A DNA stretch of 64,000 bases from Alysiella filiformis (GTDB lineage Bacteria > Pseudomonadota > Gammaproteobacteria > Burkholderiales > Neisseriaceae), in the NCBI RefSeq assembly GCF_014054525.1, contig NZ_CP059564.1, positions 1,312,357 to 1,376,356 of the forward strand, in the 5' to 3' direction. Below, piece after piece: positions 26,534 to 36,107 of the stretch (the stretch's first letter is position 1; every line of letters starts with the position of its first letter). The translations under genes and the position numbers were made by a program. The notes beneath the pieces are model-generated. The model had not been told where the DNA came from. It saw nothing but the letters and a program-made list of their open reading frames with translations, and ran no database searches.

Positions 26534-27805
26534 TTAACGTCTTGCCAATACAGCAATATTCAAATATTGCTTCACGCCTTCGGCAATGGCTTGTGCCACT
26601 TTTTGGCGAAAATCGGTGGAACGCAACAGGGCTTCATCTTCGGCATTGGACAAAAACGCCGTTTCCACCAAAATGGACGGAATTTCAGGCGTACGCAACA
26701 CCACAAAATTGGCTTGAATCACTTCGGTTTTGGCTTTGTTGAATTTGCCAAGTTGATTCAGCACCAAACGCCCCAAACGCAAACTGTCGTTAATCGTTTG
26801 ATTTTGCATCATGTCCACCAAAACGCTATTGACATCTTTGTTGTGGCTCATTTCAATGCCGCCGATGATGTCGGATTCGTTTTGGCTTTCAGCCAGCAGG
26901 CGTGCGGCTTCATCGGTTGCGCCTTTTGCGCTTAATGCGTAAACGCCTGTGCCACGCGCATTGGGGTTGTTTTTAACCGAATCGGCGTGTATGGAAATGA
27001 ACAAATCGGCTTGGGCTTTTTTTGCCATTTCGGTGCGTTTTTTGAGTGGAATGAACACGTCTTCATTGCGCGTCATTTTGACGATGTAGCCCAATTCTTC
27101 CAATTTGGTTTTGGCAAGGCGAGCGATTGCCAGCACCACATCTTTTTCTTTCAAACCATTGGGGCTGATGGCACCGGGGTCTTCGCCGCCGTGTCCTGCA
27201 TCAACCATGATGATGGGACGGCGTTTTTGGGGTTGAATGGCATCGGGTTCGCTGGCTTTTTTATCGTCTTTTTTGTCGTCTTTTTGGGCGATTTGGGGTG
27301 GGGCTTTTTTGTCGTTGGCTTTGGCTTGCTCCTGTTTTTTGCCGTTGAGCAATGCCAAAATGGGGTCATCGTCTGCGCCATAGGCGGGGTAGATGTCCAT
27401 GACCATGCGGTGCTTGAAATTGGCAACGGGATTGAGCAAAAACACCTGTGGCAATGTGGGGGCTTTCAAATCCACCACCACGCGCACGGTTTGGCTGTCT
27501 TTTTGTCCTACGCGAATGTTGCTGACGTAGGGGTCTGATTTTTGAACTTTTTTGCCCAAGTTGATTAAAATGTCGCTCATTGCCACGTTTTCAATGTCCA
27601 CCACCAAACGGTGGGGTTTTTCCAGTGTGAACGATTTGAATTTGACTTTATTGGGCGATTCCAAAGTAATGCGTGTGTAGGCTTGGGCGGGCCAAATTCG
27701 CGCGGCGATGAAGGTGTTGGGGGTGGTGTTGGCAAATGCAGGCAGGCTGAAAACCAAGCTGCCAGCAGATGCACCCAATAATTGACGGCGACTCAATTCT
27801 GCCAT
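26534..27805 (-). CDS. amiC: N-acetylmuramoyl-L-alanine amidase, Tat-exported
   Basis: Periplasmic zinc amidase that cleaves septal peptidoglycan during daughter cell separation. The N-terminus MAELSRRQLLGASAG is a twin-arginine signal ending near PAFANT. An AMIN domain (about 30-140) targets the septum; a Lys/Asp-rich linker follows; the Amidase_3 domain starts at PIIMVDAGHGGEDPGA and has SIHADS and VETAFLSNAEDE with the expected His and Glu residues. 423 aa. The start at 27805 overlaps the end of tsaE by 13 nt. Confidence 0.93.
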   Translation of the reverse strand: MAELSRRQLLGASAGSLVFSLPAFANTTPNTFIAARIWPAQAYTRITLESPNKVKFKSFTLEKPHRLVVDIENVAMSDILINLGKKVQKSDPYVSNIRVGQKDSQTVRVVVDLKAPTLPQVFLLNPVANFKHRMVMDIYPAYGADDDPILALLNGKKQEQAKANDKKAPPQIAQKDDKKDDKKASEPDAIQPQKRRPIIMVDAGHGGEDPGAISPNGLKEKDVVLAIARLAKTKLEELGYIVKMTRNEDVFIPLKKRTEMAKKAQADLFISIHADSVKNNPNARGTGVYALSAKGATDEAARLLAESQNESDIIGGIEMSHNKDVNSVLVDMMQNQTINDSLRLGRLVLNQLGKFNKAKTEVIQANFVVLRTPEIPSILVETAFLSNAEDEALLRSTDFRQKVAQAIAEGVKQYLNIAVLARR

Positions 27806-28251
27806 GATTGTAAACTCCAAATACCATGATTGCTGTGGGCAGACACGGTGCAAACTCGCCCCGAGCCTTGTGTGGAAAATGTGAAAATCAAATCGGCGGC
27901 AGGCACATATTCGCCGCCTTGTTGCGCCCATTCAATTAAAGCGATGTGGCTGCCTGAAAACAAATCGTCCAAACCCGCATCGTGCCATTCTTCGGGCGAA
28001 GTGAAACGATACAAATCAAAATGATGAATGGTTTTTTCAGGCAGGTTGTAACTTTCTACAATGGCGTAGGTGGGGCTTTTGACCGTACCTTGGTGTCCCA
28101 AGCCGCGCAATAAACCGCGTGTGAATGTGGTCTTGCCCGCCCCCAAATCGCCCGACAAATACACCACACACGGCGCACGCAAATGTTGCGCCCATGACGC
28201 GCCAAAATCCAAGGTGGCATTTTCGTCTGTTAAAAAAGTCTGTTGCGCCAT
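27793..28251 (-). CDS. tsaE: tRNA threonylcarbamoyladenosine biosynthesis ATPase
   Basis: ATPase partner of TsaB and TsaD in t6A37 synthesis of tRNA. P-loop GDLGAGKT at residues 34-41, then TTFTRGLLRGLGH, VKSPTYAIVESY, HFDLYR and LIEWAQQGGEYVP, all typical. 152 aa. The tsaE-amiC order is conserved in many proteobacteria. Confidence 0.95.
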   Translation of the reverse strand: MAQQTFLTDENATLDFGASWAQHLRAPCVVYLSGDLGAGKTTFTRGLLRGLGHQGTVKSPTYAIVESYNLPEKTIHHFDLYRFTSPEEWHDAGLDDLFSGSHIALIEWAQQGGEYVPAADLIFTFSTQGSGRVCTVSAHSNHGIWSLQSWQN

Positions 28252-28397
28252 TGCCTTATCTCAAAAAAACGAAAAATGCGTATTATATGCCTTTTTTGTG
28301 TCGGGGAATGCGAAAAATCGTTTGGCAATGTAAACATCGTTTCAGGCTGCCTGAAAGCGGCTACAATGCCCATTTTTTGACTTTGGGAAACATCATC

Positions 28398-28865
28398 ATG
28401 AAAAATGTGGCTTTGATTTTAACCGCCAGCGTGGTTTTGGCTGCCTGCACAGGCGTAAACGGCAACGGCATTTCATTGGGCGTGGGTTTGGGCGGTATGC
28501 TGGGCAACCACGTTGGCATTGGCACCAGCGTAAACATTCCACTTGGCAACAACACGCCAAGCACCGAAACAACCATGCCACAAGACAACATCATCACCCA
28601 TTTTGACGCAAATGGCGCACCCAGCGACAGTGGCGTGAAAAACGGTTTTTACCGCAAATTGCTTTCCAAACCCAGCGAAAGCGAATATTTGGTACAAGAT
28701 TTCTACGAAATGGGCGGCAGCAAACGCACCGACCCCATGATTTTGTCGCGCGAACAACTGCATACCTTTCGCGTTCAACCTGCCAATGGCACTTTGACGG
28801 TGTATGCCGTGAATGGCAACGTGATGCAAAGCCAAATTTTTAAAGACGGCAAATTGTTGAAATGA
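28398..28865 (+). CDS. Hypothetical lipoprotein
   Basis: Signal peptide MKNVALILTASVVLAAC with lipobox LAAC predicts lipidation and envelope location. A Gly-rich part (GNGISLGVGLGGMLGNHVGIG) lies at residues 20-45, and a C-terminal domain with YLVQDFYEMGGSKRTDPMILSREQL and NGTLTVYAVNG follows. Function unknown. The 155-residue reading begins at the ATG that opens the signal peptide. Downstream is nrdB. Confidence 0.8.
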   Translation: MKNVALILTASVVLAACTGVNGNGISLGVGLGGMLGNHVGIGTSVNIPLGNNTPSTETTMPQDNIITHFDANGAPSDSGVKNGFYRKLLSKPSESEYLVQDFYEMGGSKRTDPMILSREQLHTFRVQPANGTLTVYAVNGNVMQSQIFKDGKLLK

Positions 28866-29038
28866 TTTTTCAGGCAGCCTTGCGTTACGCTGCCAAACAT
28901 GGACTTTGCCTTGAAAAGCAACCCGAAAAACCCAGCGCGATAGCCAAAAACAAAATATCAAATTACAAAGATGTCATTTAGCCACGGGCGGAATTTGGTA
29001 AAATACAACTTTTCTCATTTGGATTTGGAAAGCAAAAA

Positions 29039-30193
29039 ATGTCTTGCGAACACATTGAAATGCAATACAGCACATTCAGCAAAACCGCCAACAACGCCTT
29101 GCTTGAACCCATGTTTTTCGGGCAATCGGTAAACGTGGCGCGTTACGACCAGCAAAAATACGAAATTTTTGAAAAGCTGATTGAAAAACAACTCTCCTTT
29201 TTTTGGCGACCCGAAGAAATCGACGTTTCCCGCGACCGCATTGATTATCAAAACCTGCCTGAACACGAAAAACACATTTTTATCAGCAATTTAAAATACC
29301 AAACTTTGCTGGATTCCATTCAAGGACGCAGCCCCAATGTGGCGTTGTTGCCGCTGGTTTCCATTCCCGAATTGGAAACGTGGATTGAAACATGGTCGTT
29401 TTCCGAAACCATTCACAGCCGCAGCTACACCCACATCATTCGCAATATCGTGAATGACCCTAGCTTGGTGTTTGACGACATCGTGCAAAACGAATACATC
29501 ATCGCCCGTGCCGAAGACATCGCCTGCTACTACGATGATTTGATTGAATATACCCAATATTACAATCTTTTGGGCGAAGGCAAACACACCGTTAATGGCA
29601 AATCCATCAGCATTTCATTGTATGAATTGAAGAAAAAACTCTATTTGTGTTTGATGTGCGTGAATGTGTTGGAGGCGATTCGTTTTTATGTGTCTTTTGC
29701 GTGCAGTTTCGCCTTTGCCGAGCGCGAACTGATGGAGGGCAATGCCAAGATTATCAAGCTGATTGCGCGTGATGAAGCCTTGCATTTGACCAGTACCCAG
29801 CATATGCTCAACCTGATGCGCGCGGGTGCGGACGACCCCGATATGGCAAAAATCGCCGCCGAATTGCAAGAAACCAGTTTCAATTTGTTCATTCAGGCAG
29901 CCGAGCAGGAAAAAGAGTGGGCGGCATACCTGTTTAAAGACGGCAGCATGATTGGTTTGAACAAAGACATTTTGTGTCAATACATTGAATACATTACCAA
30001 TTTGCGTATGAGCGCGGTGGGTTTGCCGCAAGCCTTCCCCAAAGCCACGCAAAATCCCATTCCTTGGATTAACGCATGGTTGTCATCGGATAATGTGCAA
30101 GTTGCGCCACAAGAGGTGGAAATTTCATCTTATTTAATCGGACAAATTGACGCGGAAGTGAAAACCGAAGATTTGGAAGATTTTGAATTGTAA
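29039..30193 (+). CDS. nrdB: Class Ia ribonucleotide reductase, beta subunit
   Basis: Carries the diferric-tyrosyl radical cofactor needed to make deoxyribonucleotides with NrdA. The radical Tyr lies in [15 protein letters not shown], and metal ligands are in [23 protein letters not shown] and [13 protein letters not shown]. The ATG at 29039 has GGAAAG upstream; an ATG at 29060 ([12 protein letters not shown]) matches the usual family start and would place the Tyr at 123, so the first seven residues may not be translated. nrdA is not in the window. Confidence 0.96.
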   Translation: MSCEHIEMQYSTFSKTANNALLEPMFFGQSVNVARYDQQKYEIFEKLIEKQLSFFWRPEEIDVSRDRIDYQNLPEHEKHIFISNLKYQTLLDSIQGRSPNVALLPLVSIPELETWIETWSFSETIHSRSYTHIIRNIVNDPSLVFDDIVQNEYIIARAEDIACYYDDLIEYTQYYNLLGEGKHTVNGKSISISLYELKKKLYLCLMCVNVLEAIRFYVSFACSFAFAERELMEGNAKIIKLIARDEALHLTSTQHMLNLMRAGADDPDMAKIAAELQETSFNLFIQAAEQEKEWAAYLFKDGSMIGLNKDILCQYIEYITNLRMSAVGLPQAFPKATQNPIPWINAWLSSDNVQVAPQEVEISSYLIGQIDAEVKTEDLEDFEL

Positions 30194-30224
30194 TTGATGT
30201 GAAATCGGTAGGGTAACTGCAAAT

Positions 30225-30330
30225 GTGCCAATAAACCAGCTCTCTCTTCCTATGGGAAAGCGTTGGAGAGAGGCTTTGTTGAGTAGCGCACCCTCTCCCC
30301 AGCCCTCTCCCAAAGTGAGAGGGAGAAAAG
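30225..30330. repeat. CTCTCC/GGAGAG foldback repeat
   Basis: Two stems (CTCTCTCTTCC with GGAGAGAGG; CCCTCTCCC with GTGAGAGGG) between nrdB and fpr, related to the elements at 10312 and 35266. A DUS and a DUS-like copy follow at about 30380-30417. Confidence 0.55.
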
Positions 30331-30421
30331 TGACTTAAATTTATCAATTACTTTTATCCCGAATTAGCGTTAATTAAAATTTCAGGCAGCCTGAAAATGA
30401 TGTTCAGGCTGCTTGAAATGT

Positions 30422-31201
30422 TTATTGCTCAACGAATGCGCGTTCAATCACATAATCGCCACGTTGTCCCACTTTGGGCGATGCCACCAAACCAAAACTG
30501 TCCAAAATCGCGGCGGTATCGCGGTTCATGGGCATGCTGCCGCAGAGCATGGCGCGGTCGTCTTGCGGATTGATGGGGGGCAAGCCGATGTCTTCAAAAA
30601 TTTTGCCGCTTTGCAGCAAATCGGTTAAACGCCCTTGGTGTTCAAACGGTTCGCGCGATACGACTGGGTAGTAAATCAATTTTTCGCGCACCATGTCGCC
30701 CAAAAATTCGTGTTCAGGCAGCCCTTTGGTAAAGTGGTCGTAATACGCCAAATCCGCTTTGTGGCGCACACCGTGTACCAAAATCACTTTTTCAAATTGT
30801 TCATAAATATCAGGGTCTTTGGTAACGCTCAAAAAGGGGGCAAGCCCTGTGCCTGTGGACAATAAATACAAATGCTTGGCATTGGGATTCAAATCGCTGG
30901 CAATGAGCGTGCCTGTGGGCTTTTTGCTGATGAGGATTTCATCGCCCACTTTTAGGTGTTGCAAGCGGCTGGTCAGAGGACCATCTTGAACTTTAATGCT
31001 AAAAAATTCAAGGTGTTCTTCCCAGTTTGCGCTGGCTACGCTGTATGCGCGCATGAGCGGTTTGCCGTCCACCATCAAGCCTATCATGACGAATTGTCCG
31101 TTTTCAAAGCGCAGACTTTCATCGCGGGTGCAAGTGAAACTGAAATATGCGTCTGTCCAGTGGTGTACGGACAAAACTTCTTGGGTGTTGAATGCTGCCA
31201 T
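30422..31201 (-). CDS. fpr: Ferredoxin/flavodoxin-NADP+ reductase
   Basis: FAD enzyme exchanging electrons between NADPH and ferredoxin or flavodoxin. RAYSVAS binds FAD, STGTGLAPFLS binds NADP, and MLCGSMPMNRDTAAIL and the C-terminal VIERAFVEQ are typical of the bacterial short-type Fpr. 259 aa. Confidence 0.95.
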   Translation of the reverse strand: MAAFNTQEVLSVHHWTDAYFSFTCTRDESLRFENGQFVMIGLMVDGKPLMRAYSVASANWEEHLEFFSIKVQDGPLTSRLQHLKVGDEILISKKPTGTLIASDLNPNAKHLYLLSTGTGLAPFLSVTKDPDIYEQFEKVILVHGVRHKADLAYYDHFTKGLPEHEFLGDMVREKLIYYPVVSREPFEHQGRLTDLLQSGKIFEDIGLPPINPQDDRAMLCGSMPMNRDTAAILDSFGLVASPKVGQRGDYVIERAFVEQ

Positions 31202-31243
31202 TGTGTTACTTTCTTGATAAAAATATTTTTTCAGGCTGCCTTA

Positions 31244-31348
31244 CACATACACACATCATTTTTGATGGTGCCACCAATCTACCCCTCCCCCTATGCAAGG
31301 GGGAGAGGACGAGTTTTAGGTAACCCAAAAATTTTTGTCGTGTACCGA
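31244..31348. repeat. Degenerate copy of the CAGTACACGACA foldback repeat
   Basis: TTTTTGATGGTGCCACCAATCTACCC and, further on, TTTTTGTCGTGTACCGAAA match the two ends of the element at 16485-16648; the inner G-rich part is shorter. Located between fpr and hslR. Confidence 0.55.
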
Positions 31349-31413
31349 AAAGGCTGCCTGCAAAAGTGTTTTAGAATAAGAACGCCGATTATATGCGAAT
31401 CAGTTTCAACTGG

Positions 31414-31827
31414 CTACCATTCGCCGCGTTTCATGCGGTCAAGCTGACGGCGGTCGCGTTTGGTGGGGCGACCGTCTGGGTAGGCGGCGGTGATTCGGCT
31501 GGCTTGGTCTAGGGCTTTTTGGGCTTCGCGTTGGGCGGCGGTTTGCGCGTCTTCTTCGTAAAGCAAACGGGCTTCGGGTGCGGGTCTGCGCTGATGATTG
31601 AGCGCAAGGATTTTCAATTTATAAGGCAATGAATTTAAAGTTAAATCCACCACATCACCCACCACAATGTATTTGCTGGTTTTGGTTTTCACACCATTGA
31701 CTGCCACGCGACCGAGTTCAATATGCTTGCTTGCCAAAGAGCGTGTTTTGAAAAAGCGTGCCGCCCACAGCCATTTGTCTAGGCGCATGGTGTCTTCGCG
31801 GTTGTCGTCATCGTGTTGTTTGCTCAT
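31414..31827 (-). CDS. hslR: S4-domain RNA-binding heat shock protein 15
   Basis: Binds free 50S subunits carrying nascent peptide after heat shock (established for Hsp15). The S4 domain spans MRLDKWLWAARFFKTRSLASKHIELGRVAVNG; the C-terminal tail is basic (RPTKRDRRQLDRMKRG). 137 aa, starting at an ATG preceded by AAGGAAAAACC. The Sel1-repeat gene upstream lies on the same strand 24 nt away. Confidence 0.92.
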   Translation of the reverse strand: MSKQHDDDNREDTMRLDKWLWAARFFKTRSLASKHIELGRVAVNGVKTKTSKYIVVGDVVDLTLNSLPYKLKILALNHQRRPAPEARLLYEEDAQTAAQREAQKALDQASRITAAYPDGRPTKRDRRQLDRMKRGEW

Positions 31828-31851
31828 GGTTTTTCCTTAATTTTTTGTATT

Positions 31852-33111
31852 TTATACTTTCTGAAAATTATTACGAAAAATTTTGTATTCATCATCAGGA
31901 ATTGAATAACGAGATACCATTCTCTCATTGAGTGTAATCGAATTTGTTCCTAGTAATTTCGCCTTTAAACCCCTTTTGAACCCATTTAATATAGTATAGG
32001 GTCTAATATCAAGGTCAAGATTTAAAAATAGTTCAAATCCTTCAATATCATCTTTGGCATCTGGATATCGTTTATCAAATACTCTTTTAACAGTTGCGTA
32101 ACACATATTTGCTGTATCTATATCTTGTTCCACACCCAACCCGTTTAAATACATGTATCCTAAACGTGCGAAGCAATGAGGTAAGTATTGAAATGATATA
32201 GAAAGTATATGGCTATAAATTTCTACAGCTTTTTCATAATCTTGTTCAACACCTTTACCAATGTAATAAGCATACGCAACAGATAATTGACCGATTTCAT
32301 TTCCTAAGTCTGCTGATTTTTTTGCATATTCAAAAAATAATTTATCATCTCGCTCTGTTCCATCACCATTACCATAACAACAGGCAATACGATTTAAAGC
32401 CATAGGAAAATCTTGGTCTGCCGAAAGTTTAAAATAACGAAATGCCAGTTGCATATTGGGCGAAAGACCAAAATCCTTGTCTTCTTGCATTAAACCCAAT
32501 TTCCATAATGCTCGTGGACAATGTTGATTTGCAGCATGCGAAAAATAATCAAACGCCAATGAAAAATTAGGAATATTTAAAGTTCCACCATTAAAGTAAA
32601 ACTCTCCAACAGCAGTTTGAGCTTGAATATGTCCGTTATTGGCTGCCTGAATAATGTTGTTTAAATTCTTTAAGAATCTTTCATTTGGCTGAACCACAAT
32701 ATGTTTATCCAATAACTGAAAATATTCTTCACACAAATCAAGAATATATTCTGCATTATCTCTATTTTCCCAGTCTTCAAAATCAGGTGGTAAATTTAAT
32801 TTTTTAACTTCGGGTAAACATAAAAGTACAGTAAATGCTTCTTTTAATCGCAAAATAGTTTTTTCACGAGTTACCCCTTTATTTTCTTTTGAGCGCTGCA
32901 TTGCTTTTAAGAAACTTTCCACATATTTCTTTTCAGCCTCACCCTCTTTATCATCATTAGGATTATTTTTTCGTAAAGAACTGTAAATTTTCTCTGCTAG
33001 CTGCTTTAATGGAATATCTAATTTATCTTTTATAAACAATATCCTATCAGCATATTCCATTTTTAAAAAGGAATTGTCCTTTGGAATGTCCATTTGTCCT
33101 GTATTTTCCAC
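31852..33111 (-). CDS. Sel1-like repeat protein, AT-rich
   Basis: The 419-aa protein has an N-terminal helical region (1-150), then several Sel1-type repeats (about 150-330), visible as A..G...A...LG..Y..G.G...D..KA..Y patterns such as GQLSVAYAYYIGKGVEQDYEKAVEIY and ARLGYMYLNGLGVEQDIDTA. Such solenoids mediate protein contacts. No signal peptide. Base composition is clearly more AT-rich than its neighbours, and only one DUS-like core occurs inside. GTG at 33111 with GGAG 6 nt before is the best start; an ATG at 33093 is an alternative. Divergent from the glycine-rich peptide gene. Confidence 0.85.
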   Translation of the reverse strand: MENTGQMDIPKDNSFLKMEYADRILFIKDKLDIPLKQLAEKIYSSLRKNNPNDDKEGEAEKKYVESFLKAMQRSKENKGVTREKTILRLKEAFTVLLCLPEVKKLNLPPDFEDWENRDNAEYILDLCEEYFQLLDKHIVVQPNERFLKNLNNIIQAANNGHIQAQTAVGEFYFNGGTLNIPNFSLAFDYFSHAANQHCPRALWKLGLMQEDKDFGLSPNMQLAFRYFKLSADQDFPMALNRIACCYGNGDGTERDDKLFFEYAKKSADLGNEIGQLSVAYAYYIGKGVEQDYEKAVEIYSHILSISFQYLPHCFARLGYMYLNGLGVEQDIDTANMCYATVKRVFDKRYPDAKDDIEGFELFLNLDLDIRPYTILNGFKRGLKAKLLGTNSITLNERMVSRYSIPDDEYKIFRNNFQKV

Positions 33112-33175
33112 TCTATACTCCGCACATCTGTTGAACGAAAGTTTTGATTAACTGCTTTCCAATTAAAACCAAGTT

Positions 33176-33204
33176 TTGACAGATACTTCATTTAACTTTA
33201 ATTT
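33176..33204 (+). promoter_or_regulatory. Possible promoter of the glycine-rich peptide gene
   Basis: TTGACA at 33176-33181 and, after 17 bp, a poor -10 TAATTT at 33199-33204. A perfect -35 with a weak -10 would put the transcript start almost at the ribosome binding site, so the true -10 may differ. Confidence 0.35.
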
Positions 33205-33219
33205 TTAGGAGCTTTAATT

Positions 33220-33357
33220 ATGGCAGTAAACAATACTGGTAACGCTAATCCCAATTTCCCAAGTCGCACTGGTAACCCCTCTGGTGGTAGACGTGGTAAC
33301 AATCCGCCTAGTGGTGGTGGACGTACTTCTGGCGGTGGTTCAGGCAAAGGGAAATAA
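33220..33357 (+). CDS. Small glycine-rich peptide
   Basis: A 45-codon gene: ATG with TTAGGAG 8 nt upstream, TAA, and an intrinsic terminator just downstream. The product is about one third glycine with many Asn, Ser, Pro, Arg and Thr residues: it starts MAVNNTGNANPNFPSRTGN and ends with TSGGGSGKGK. It has no hydrophobic segment, no cysteine and no signal peptide, and is predicted disordered and basic. Codon choice differs from the AT-rich Sel1 gene. Function unknown; the divergent Sel1-repeat gene is the nearest candidate partner. Confidence 0.7.
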   Translation: MAVNNTGNANPNFPSRTGNPSGGRRGNNPPSGGGRTSGGGSGKGK

Positions 33358-33385
33358 ACCGTTTATTCTCTAAACCATAATCATG

Positions 33386-33419
33386 CTGCTACTTAATCTG
33401 TTTTTTGATTAAGTAGCAG
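33386..33419 (+). terminator. Terminator of the glycine-rich peptide gene
   Basis: A 13-bp perfect stem (CTGCTACTTAATC and complement) with an 8-nt T-rich loop and a T-rich tail, 28 nt after the stop. It does not involve a DUS. Confidence 0.8.
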
Positions 33420-33431
33420 TTTCTTAATTTT

Positions 33432-34157
33432 TCAGGCAGCCTGAAACGCTTTTCCCTGCAAAACCGTCAATTCCGCAATCCCCTTTTGCCCCAGCGCAAT
33501 CAATTCCGCCAATTCCGCCATGCTGAACGCTGCGTCTTCCGCCGTGCCTTGAATTTCAATGATTTTTTCCGCATTGAGCATAACCAAATTCACATCGCTG
33601 TCGCAGCCTGAATCTTCGGGGTAATCCAAATCCAGTAAAGGCACACCGCCCACCACCCCCACCGACACCGCCGCCACGCTGCCTGTAAGCGGATTTTCAG
33701 CCAGCCTGCCGTCTGCCAACATTTTGTGTATGGCAATTTTCAATGCCACAAACGCGCCTGTAATGCTTGCCGTGCGCGTACCGCCATCGGCTTGAATCAC
33801 ATCGCAATCAATCAAAATTTGGCGTTCGCCCAATTTTTTCATGTCCACGCAAGCGCGTAAACTTCGCCCAATCAAACGCTGAATTTCTTGGGTGCGACCC
33901 GATTGTTTGCCAGCAGCCGCCTCACGTTTCATGCGCGATTGGGTGGACGCGGGCAACATACCGTATTCTGCCGTAACCCAACCTTCGCCTTTGCCACGCA
34001 AAAAGGGCGGCACGGCTTCATCAATCGTGGCGGTGCAGATGATTTTCGTGTTGCCACACGCAATCAGCACCGAGCCGTCAGCGTGGGGCAAAAAATTTGG
34101 CGTAATCTGAACATCGCGCAAAGCATGGGCAGCGCGGTTTTGGCGTGTGTAAGTCAT
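33432..34157 (-). CDS. rph: Ribonuclease PH
   Basis: Phosphorolytic 3' exoribonuclease that trims tRNA 3' ends. Hallmarks: [68 protein letters not shown] and [19 protein letters not shown]. 241 aa from the ATG at 34157; the longer frame begins in a DUS. C-terminal QAA and TGA come from a DUS. Confidence 0.96.
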   Translation of the reverse strand: MTYTRQNRAAHALRDVQITPNFLPHADGSVLIACGNTKIICTATIDEAVPPFLRGKGEGWVTAEYGMLPASTQSRMKREAAAGKQSGRTQEIQRLIGRSLRACVDMKKLGERQILIDCDVIQADGGTRTASITGAFVALKIAIHKMLADGRLAENPLTGSVAAVSVGVVGGVPLLDLDYPEDSGCDSDVNLVMLNAEKIIEIQGTAEDAAFSMAELAELIALGQKGIAELTVLQGKAFQAA

Positions 34158-34293
34158 GATGTTTTCCCAAAAAAACGCCATTATATTTTCAGGCAGCCTG
34201 AAAGGCAAAATTGCGGTTTATTAAACCGTTATTTTCTGTTAAGATTCAGTCGCTTTTCCCCAATTTATTTTTACAATAACAGCGAGAAACACC

Positions 34294-35166
34294 ATGACCA
34301 TCAAAAGCATGACAGGATTTGCCCACACCACAGGCGAATCAAGTAACACACGGATTGATTTGGAAATTCGTGCCGTCAATCACCGTTTTTTGGACGTACA
34401 GTTCAAAATGCCCGATGATTTGCGCTATTTAGAAAGTGCCATGCGCGAACAAATCGCCCAACACGTTACACGCGGCAAAATTGAATGCCGCATACAATTA
34501 AGCAACATCGGCAAACATTCAGGCAGCCTGCACATCAACGAAGAGCTGGTAGATGAACTGGCAGCACTCAACGCCAAATGGCGCGACAAACACGCCAGCT
34601 TGGGCAAATTGACCGTAGCCGAAATTTTGAAATTCCCCAACGTCATCGTGAGCGCAGAACGCGACACCGAATCATTGGGCGAACACGTTTTGCACCTGCT
34701 CAATCATGCCCTGTTGGATTTTGTTGCCACACGCCAACGCGAAGGCGTGAAATTGCAAGCCCATTTGCTGGAACGCTTGGAACTGATGGACGACCTGATT
34801 ACCGCCCTAGAAAGCCTGTTTCCCAGCATTTTGCAATCACATATTCAGCGCGCCAGAGCGCGTTTGGGCGAAGCCATTTTGAGCATAGACGATGACCGCT
34901 TAAAACAAGAATTTGCCCTGTTTATGCAAAAAGCCGATGTAGATGAAGAATTCAGCCGCTTGCGTACCCACATTGCCGAAGTGCGCCGCCTGATTACCGA
35001 ACACAAAGGCACCGTAGGCAAACGTTTGGATTTTCTCATGCAAGAACTCAATCGCGAAGCCAACACCTTGGGCAGCAAATCCATCGCCAGCGAATGCACC
35101 CAAGTTTCCGTAGAACTGAAAGTGCTGATTGAACAAATGCGCGAGCAAGTGCAAAATATTGAATAA
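34294..35166 (+). CDS. yicC: YicC family endoribonuclease
   Basis: Conserved protein of 290 aa; members cleave RNA and E. coli YicC acts on the sRNA RyhB. N-terminal YicC_N domain (SMTGFAHTTGESSNTRIDLEIRAVNHRFLDVQFKMP) and C-terminal DUF1732 (KRLDFLMQELNREANTLGSKSIASECTQVSVELKVLIEQMREQVQNIE) are complete. An in-frame DUS encodes HSGSLH. Divergent from rph. Confidence 0.93.
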   Translation: MTIKSMTGFAHTTGESSNTRIDLEIRAVNHRFLDVQFKMPDDLRYLESAMREQIAQHVTRGKIECRIQLSNIGKHSGSLHINEELVDELAALNAKWRDKHASLGKLTVAEILKFPNVIVSAERDTESLGEHVLHLLNHALLDFVATRQREGVKLQAHLLERLELMDDLITALESLFPSILQSHIQRARARLGEAILSIDDDRLKQEFALFMQKADVDEEFSRLRTHIAEVRRLITEHKGTVGKRLDFLMQELNREANTLGSKSIASECTQVSVELKVLIEQMREQVQNIE

Positions 35167-35265
35167 ACAAATGTTTCAGGCAGCCCAATTTGTTTTCAGG
35201 CTGCCTGAAAAAGCATTTTGGCAACAAGATAAATGATTTTCAGGCAGCAAACTTAAAACGTGCCA

Positions 35266-35378
35266 ACCCCCAATTCCCTCTCCCCTTGGGAGAGGGGTAG
35301 GGAGAGGGAAACCCCTCTGCGATAATCCCTCTCCCCAGCCCTCTCCCAAGGGGAGAGGGGTTCAAATTGCAGCACGAC
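35266..35378. repeat. CTCTCCCC/GGGGAGAGG foldback repeat
   Basis: Two stems, CCCTCTCCCCTTGGGAGAGG and CCCTCTCCC with GGGGAGAGGG, followed by GCACGACAAAATTT, which resembles the CACGACA end of the element at 16485. Together with three DUS it fills the gap between yicC and rlmE. Confidence 0.6.
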
Positions 35379-35421
35379 AAAATTTCAGGCAGCCTGAAAA
35401 CACAAAACAGAAAAGAAAATC

Positions 35422-36042
35422 ATGGTACAACGCTCCAAATCCTCCCCCGCGTGGCTGCACGAACACGTCAATGACCCCTACGTTCAGCGCGCCCAAAAAG
35501 ACGGCTACCGCGCCCGTGCCGCCTACAAATTATTGGAAATCAACGAAAAAGACAAACTCATCAAACAAGGCACCGTGCTTGCCGATTTGGGCAGCGCACC
35601 AGGAAGTTGGTCGCAAGTTGCCGCCAAATTGGTCGGCACAACAGGCAAAGTCTTCGCCCTAGACATTCTGCCCATGGACGCAATAGAAGGTGTGGATTTC
35701 ATACAAGGCGATTTTCGTGAAGAAAACATATTGGCACAATTTGAAAATCTGCTACAAAATCGTCCGCTTGACCTTGTAATTTGCGATATGGCACCCAATA
35801 TGTCAGGCAATGCGGTTACAGACCAAGCGCGAAGCTATTATTTGTGCGAATTGGCGTTGGATTTTGCCCAAAATCATTTAAAAACAGGCGGTTCATTTTT
35901 GGTAAAAGTGTTTCAAGGTTCAGGCTATCAAGAATACTTGAACGCCATGCGCCAAATTTTTGCCACCGTGCAAACGCGCAAACCCGATGCTTCACGCAAT
36001 CGTTCCAGCGAAATTTATCTATTGGGCAAAAATAAACGCTGA
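35422..36042 (+). CDS. rlmE: 23S rRNA (uridine-2552-2'-O)-methyltransferase
   Basis: Methylates U2552 in the A-loop during 50S maturation. The K-D-K-E tetrad is present: Lys36, Asp122 in ICDMAPNMSG, Lys162 in LVKVFQG and Glu197 in SSEIYLLG; the AdoMet site is LADLGSAPGSWSQVA. 206 aa. Placed 65 bp before ftsH, the standard rlmE-ftsH arrangement. Confidence 0.97.
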   Translation: MVQRSKSSPAWLHEHVNDPYVQRAQKDGYRARAAYKLLEINEKDKLIKQGTVLADLGSAPGSWSQVAAKLVGTTGKVFALDILPMDAIEGVDFIQGDFREENILAQFENLLQNRPLDLVICDMAPNMSGNAVTDQARSYYLCELALDFAQNHLKTGGSFLVKVFQGSGYQEYLNAMRQIFATVQTRKPDASRNRSSEIYLLGKNKR

Positions 36043-36107
36043 CAAGTGCTTAATCGTGTTTTAAAATCCAACCACTTTAAATCATCATTCAACAGGAGCG
36101 TGTTTCT

